DNA of 17,689 bases from Bacteroidales bacterium. Lineage in GTDB: Bacteria > Bacteroidota > Bacteroidia > Bacteroidales > ML635J-15. This document shows, piece after piece, positions 15,397-17,689 of this stretch. The stretch covers positions 1 to 17,689 of the forward strand of contig JALOAQ010000059.1 of assembly GCA_023228725.1 (NCBI GenBank), given 5' to 3'. The notes beneath the pieces were generated by a model that was not told where the DNA came from, made no database searches, and worked only from the letters and a program-made list of their open reading frames with translations. Within the stretch, counting starts at the first letter, position 1; the number at the start of each line of letters is the position of its first letter. The position numbers were made by a program, and so were the translations under genes.

Positions 15397-15421
15397 AAAT
15401 TAATTTTTATTTAAAAATATT

Positions 15422-16117
15422 ATGTATTTTCGCCAAATGAATAATAACGAAATACAAATATTGGGAATACAGTTTTTGGAGCTTGGTACTATTATTAGTG
15501 ATACTTTAATGGGGCTTGTGGCTTTAATATTTTTTAGAAAATTAAAAAAACATACGAAATATAAATACAATAAATTTTTCAGCTTCTTTTTTTTATTTTT
15601 TGGAATATCTTCTTTAATTGCTGCTTGGGCTCATGGTTTGTTTTTGTATTTTGATATTTATTTACATATAATAGCTTGGATTTTATCAGGAATTTCTTTC
15701 TATTTTTTACAATTAGCTAGTGCAAGTTTAGTTATAAACGCGAAATTTAAACTTAAATATTTGATTTTTATTAAAGTACAATTACTTCTATATCTTATAT
15801 TCTTGTTTTTATTTCCAAGTTTTCTTATAGTGAAAATCAATTTCGCAATCGCTCTTTTAGTTAGTATTATACCTGTGTTTTTTATGGATTATTTAAAAAA
15901 TAATCAAAAATATAACTTGTTTGTAATTTTTGGAATTTTATTAGCAATTATACCCGGGCTTTTCCATAAATTAGACTTTAAATTTGCTTATATTTTCAAT
16001 ATGAACGATTTAAGCCATTTTGTATTAATAATTTGTACTTATTTTTTGTATTTGGAATTAAAATATAGGTTTTTTGAACAAAAAGAGCTTAGTAAAGAAA
16101 CAAAAGTAGTAGTCTAA
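15422..16117 (+). CDS. Seven-helix integral membrane protein, possibly DUF6962/CREST-like
   Basis: The 231-residue protein is almost entirely hydrophobic and can be laid out as about seven membrane helices (near 18-38, 52-77, 80-105, 113-134, 137-157, 163-181 and 190-213), with a charged C-terminal tail. Polar residues stand out inside the helices: Glu20 and Ser26-Asp27 in the first, His71 in AAWAHGLF of the second, and NMNDLSHF (Asn195, Asp196, His199) in the last. This spacing of S/D, H and D-x-x-H over seven helices recalls the CREST membrane hydrolases and the bacterial DUF6962 family; the assignment is from memory and is uncertain. It is divergent from the PKD/T9SS gene, and its stop overlaps the pgk stop by 4 bp. 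A downstream in-frame ATG (15437) is a possible start. Confidence 0.75.
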   Translation: MYFRQMNNNEIQILGIQFLELGTIISDTLMGLVALIFFRKLKKHTKYKYNKFFSFFFLFFGISSLIAAWAHGLFLYFDIYLHIIAWILSGISFYFLQLASASLVINAKFKLKYLIFIKVQLLLYLIFLFLFPSFLIVKINFAIALLVSIIPVFFMDYLKNNQKYNLFVIFGILLAIIPGLFHKLDFKFAYIFNMNDLSHFVLIICTYFLYLELKYRFFEQKELSKETKVVV

Positions 16118-17397
16118 ATTTTCAATAATTCTTGAATTGGTGGAATACCATTAGGAGTTTCTTCTTCTATAGCTTTTAAAACTGCACCACCGCCAGTAAA
16201 CATATAATATTTTGGATTATCTAAAGCAGATAAATAAATTCCAGGTAAAAGTTGTTTTAACTCTTGTAAAGTATCACCGCCACCATAAAGTTTTAAAGCT
16301 TCTTTATTTTTGTCTATTAAACTGTCCATAGCAATTGTACCATCATTAAAATGAGGAGTAAATCCCATTACAGCATTAACAAAAATTGTTTTGGCTTGCA
16401 TAAAAGCATTTTCCACCTCTTTTTCTTTAAATGATTCCTGTGCGGCATCCAAAACAAAGCCTAATTTAGTTTTTGCTTTTAGTTCACGAATATCTATTGT
16501 TTTAAATTTGCCATCATATTTTCCCTCAATTGTTTCGCTCTCAATAATATATGGTAATTCTACTATTTTGTTTGGATATTGTTTTGAAAATTCATAAAAC
16601 TCTTTAGCAAGCTTTATATCTTCTTCGTCAATTCCTTTTATTGTAATATCATATTTAGCACATAAATAAGCATTATATAAAACACCGCCTATTATTAATT
16701 TGTCTGCCCTTTTAATTAAAGCTGATAGAGAGTTTATTTTTGTGTCAAATTTACTTCCTGCAACAACGGCTAATAATGGTTTTTCTGCATTAAATAATTT
16801 TTCTAAATTTTGAATTTCTTTCTGCATTAAAAACCCTGCATAAGAAGGTAAAAATTTATTTACGCCCACAGTGGAAGCATGAGCTTGCCAAGAACCAAAA
16901 GCATCATTTACGTAAATGTCAGCTAAACCCGCTAATTGATAAGCAAATCTATCTTGATTTTCGCCTTTAGCCTCTTCTCCTAAAAACCATCTTGTATTAG
17001 GTAAATAAATCATGTCAATTTTATTATTTTCTAATTTTTTGATGAGGTGGTTTATACTTGTATCAATACTTAGATAGCCTTGGTTTTCATACTGACAAAA
17101 CTCCGGAACTTCAATTCTTAACTGTAACTTTTCTTTTAAATAATTTACTATTGGCTGTACTGATGTTTTCTCATTAATAATTATATTATTTGTAGCCTTA
17201 TCTTTGGGGCGACCAACATGAGTCATTAAAATTGGTTTGCCACCATTTGCTAAAATATAACTTATTGTACCAAAAGTTGAGTCTATTCGGTATGGGTCAT
17301 GTATTAATCCGGATTTTACAACATTGTGGTCAACGCGAACTAAAACTATTTTGCCTTTTAAATCGGCATCTTGTAAAAGTGGAAGATTATTTTTCAT
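16114..17397 (-). CDS. pgk: Phosphoglycerate kinase family protein, divergent
   Basis: The 427-residue protein is a recognisable phosphoglycerate kinase, the ATP-forming step of glycolysis. Seen motifs are VRVDHNV (20-26), Arg37, THVGRPK (59-65), PNTRWF with Arg136, NDAFG (164-168), AGSKFDTKI with Lys216 and Lys220, GGGDT (372-376) and TGGGA (401-405). It departs from typical enzymes in several places. The usual DAFGTAHRAH reads DAFGSWQAH, losing the His-Arg pair; LDIGP reads LDAAQ; WNGPMG reads VNAVMG; and it is about 30 residues longer than the usual 390-400. It may be a lineage-specific Pgk or a paralogue with altered activity. A TAnnTTTG element lies 23 bp upstream of the ATG. Its stop overlaps the convergent membrane-protein gene. 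Confidence 0.88.
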   Translation of the reverse strand: MKNNLPLLQDADLKGKIVLVRVDHNVVKSGLIHDPYRIDSTFGTISYILANGGKPILMTHVGRPKDKATNNIIINEKTSVQPIVNYLKEKLQLRIEVPEFCQYENQGYLSIDTSINHLIKKLENNKIDMIYLPNTRWFLGEEAKGENQDRFAYQLAGLADIYVNDAFGSWQAHASTVGVNKFLPSYAGFLMQKEIQNLEKLFNAEKPLLAVVAGSKFDTKINSLSALIKRADKLIIGGVLYNAYLCAKYDITIKGIDEEDIKLAKEFYEFSKQYPNKIVELPYIIESETIEGKYDGKFKTIDIRELKAKTKLGFVLDAAQESFKEKEVENAFMQAKTIFVNAVMGFTPHFNDGTIAMDSLIDKNKEALKLYGGGDTLQELKQLLPGIYLSALDNPKYYMFTGGGAVLKAIEEETPNGIPPIQELLKI

Positions 17398-17420
17398 GAT
17401 TTTAATTTTTTAAATTTTTA

Positions 17421-17428
17421 CAAAAATA
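17421..17428 (-). promoter_or_regulatory. Putative -7 promoter element of pgk (TATTTTTG)
   Basis: The minus-strand octamer matches TAnnTTTG exactly and ends 23 bp before the pgk ATG. No TTTG at -33 was evident. Confidence 0.45.
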
Positions 17429-17689
17429 TAAAAATAAGTTTGAATAAAAAATACTTAATATTATTGTAATTTAAAATATGAGAAAAATTTCTCGTTTTGT
17501 TTTTTATTTGGATATCTTGTACATAACAATTCAAAACCACTTACTTTCTTCCTTTGATAAAACCAACACCCCATTCTAGATTATACGTAAATTCTTAAAT
17601 AAAGTTTCGTTTTTTACCCTCAAATCGGTTCGAGTTTTAAAAGTCGGAGTTTTTTGGGGAAATTAAAATTAGGATAGAGCCTAAATTTT
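17429..17689. other. Non-coding right-hand end, no supported gene
   Basis: No convincing gene is visible here. A 14-bp A/T-rich palindrome (GAGAAAAATTTCTC, 17480-17493) precedes a T-rich run on the plus strand and could be a weak terminator for a plus-strand transcript. From about 17560 to 17670 the sequence is less AT-rich than the other spacers and holds G- and C-runs. Two very short frames overlap here: plus 17478-17579, 33 codons, and minus 17461-17574, 37 codons. Neither has support as a gene. Confidence 0.4.

Noticed and set aside
17461..17579. Two overlapping short frames (37 codons minus, 33 codons plus)
   Set aside because: Both are short, antisense to each other, and lack a supporting promoter or homology that I can recognise.
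17625..17650. GGTTCGAG motif resembling a tRNA T-loop
   Set aside because: The flanking bases cannot form a 5-bp T-stem, and no acceptor or anticodon arm is visible on either strand.
1..17689. Defence island, secretion gene cluster or other new multi-gene system
   Set aside because: The genes are core metabolism, envelope and tRNA-modification functions plus secreted repeat proteins. No nuclease-sensor, toxin-antitoxin, CRISPR or phage signatures were found; the PolB-like exonuclease and RNase HI are not in a defence-like context.

Overview
The window comes from an AT-rich member of the Bacteroidota, probably a gliding or Bacteroidales/Flavobacteriia-like environmental lineage. Three very large secreted proteins are built from Ig-like, PKD-like and jelly-roll-like modules. 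Two of them end in a visible type IX secretion (T9SS) type A sorting domain. An ABC ATPase closely resembles gliding protein GldA. Start codons lack Shine-Dalgarno sequences, and several genes carry the Bacteroidota -7 promoter element TAnnTTTG. No rRNA, tRNA, CRISPR array, transposase gene or phage gene was seen.

Layout. Positions 1-2256 (minus strand) hold the N-terminal 752 codons of a modular cell-surface protein whose C-terminus lies off the left edge; its coding DNA ends here in near-identical tandem repeats of 76-77 codons. A 212-bp divergent gap follows, then gldA (+), which abuts mannose-6-phosphate isomerase (manA, -) tail to tail. A short divergent promoter region leads into uridine kinase (udk, +) and a PolB-like 3'-5' exonuclease (+). 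A 192-bp convergent gap holds a degenerate inverted-repeat element that looks like the remnant of a small mobile element.

Positions 15324 down to 5929 form a co-directional minus-strand run: PKD/T9SS protein, rnhA, Ig-repeat/T9SS protein, ftsX, a DUF3098 membrane protein, uppP, truB, queA. Most gaps are 0-10 bp (43 bp between truB and queA). The larger gap of 127 bp before the Ig gene may divide it into two units. The ftsX-DUF3098-uppP-truB-queA order is, from memory, a recurring Bacteroidota cluster of envelope/division and tRNA-modification genes. Here a 3-kb secreted Ig-repeat gene is joined directly to its 5' end. To the right are a seven-helix membrane protein (+) and a divergent phosphoglycerate kinase (-) whose stop codons overlap by 4 bp.

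Most of the window is core metabolism and envelope maintenance plus lineage-specific secreted adhesin-like proteins. I see no convincing new multi-gene system. The items most worth a second look are the divergent Pgk that lacks the usual His-Arg of its substrate site, the seven-helix putative membrane hydrolase, the mosaic tandem repeats at the left end, the unusual cysteine layout of the Ig repeats, the 118-bp inverted-repeat element, and the overlapping divergent promoters.
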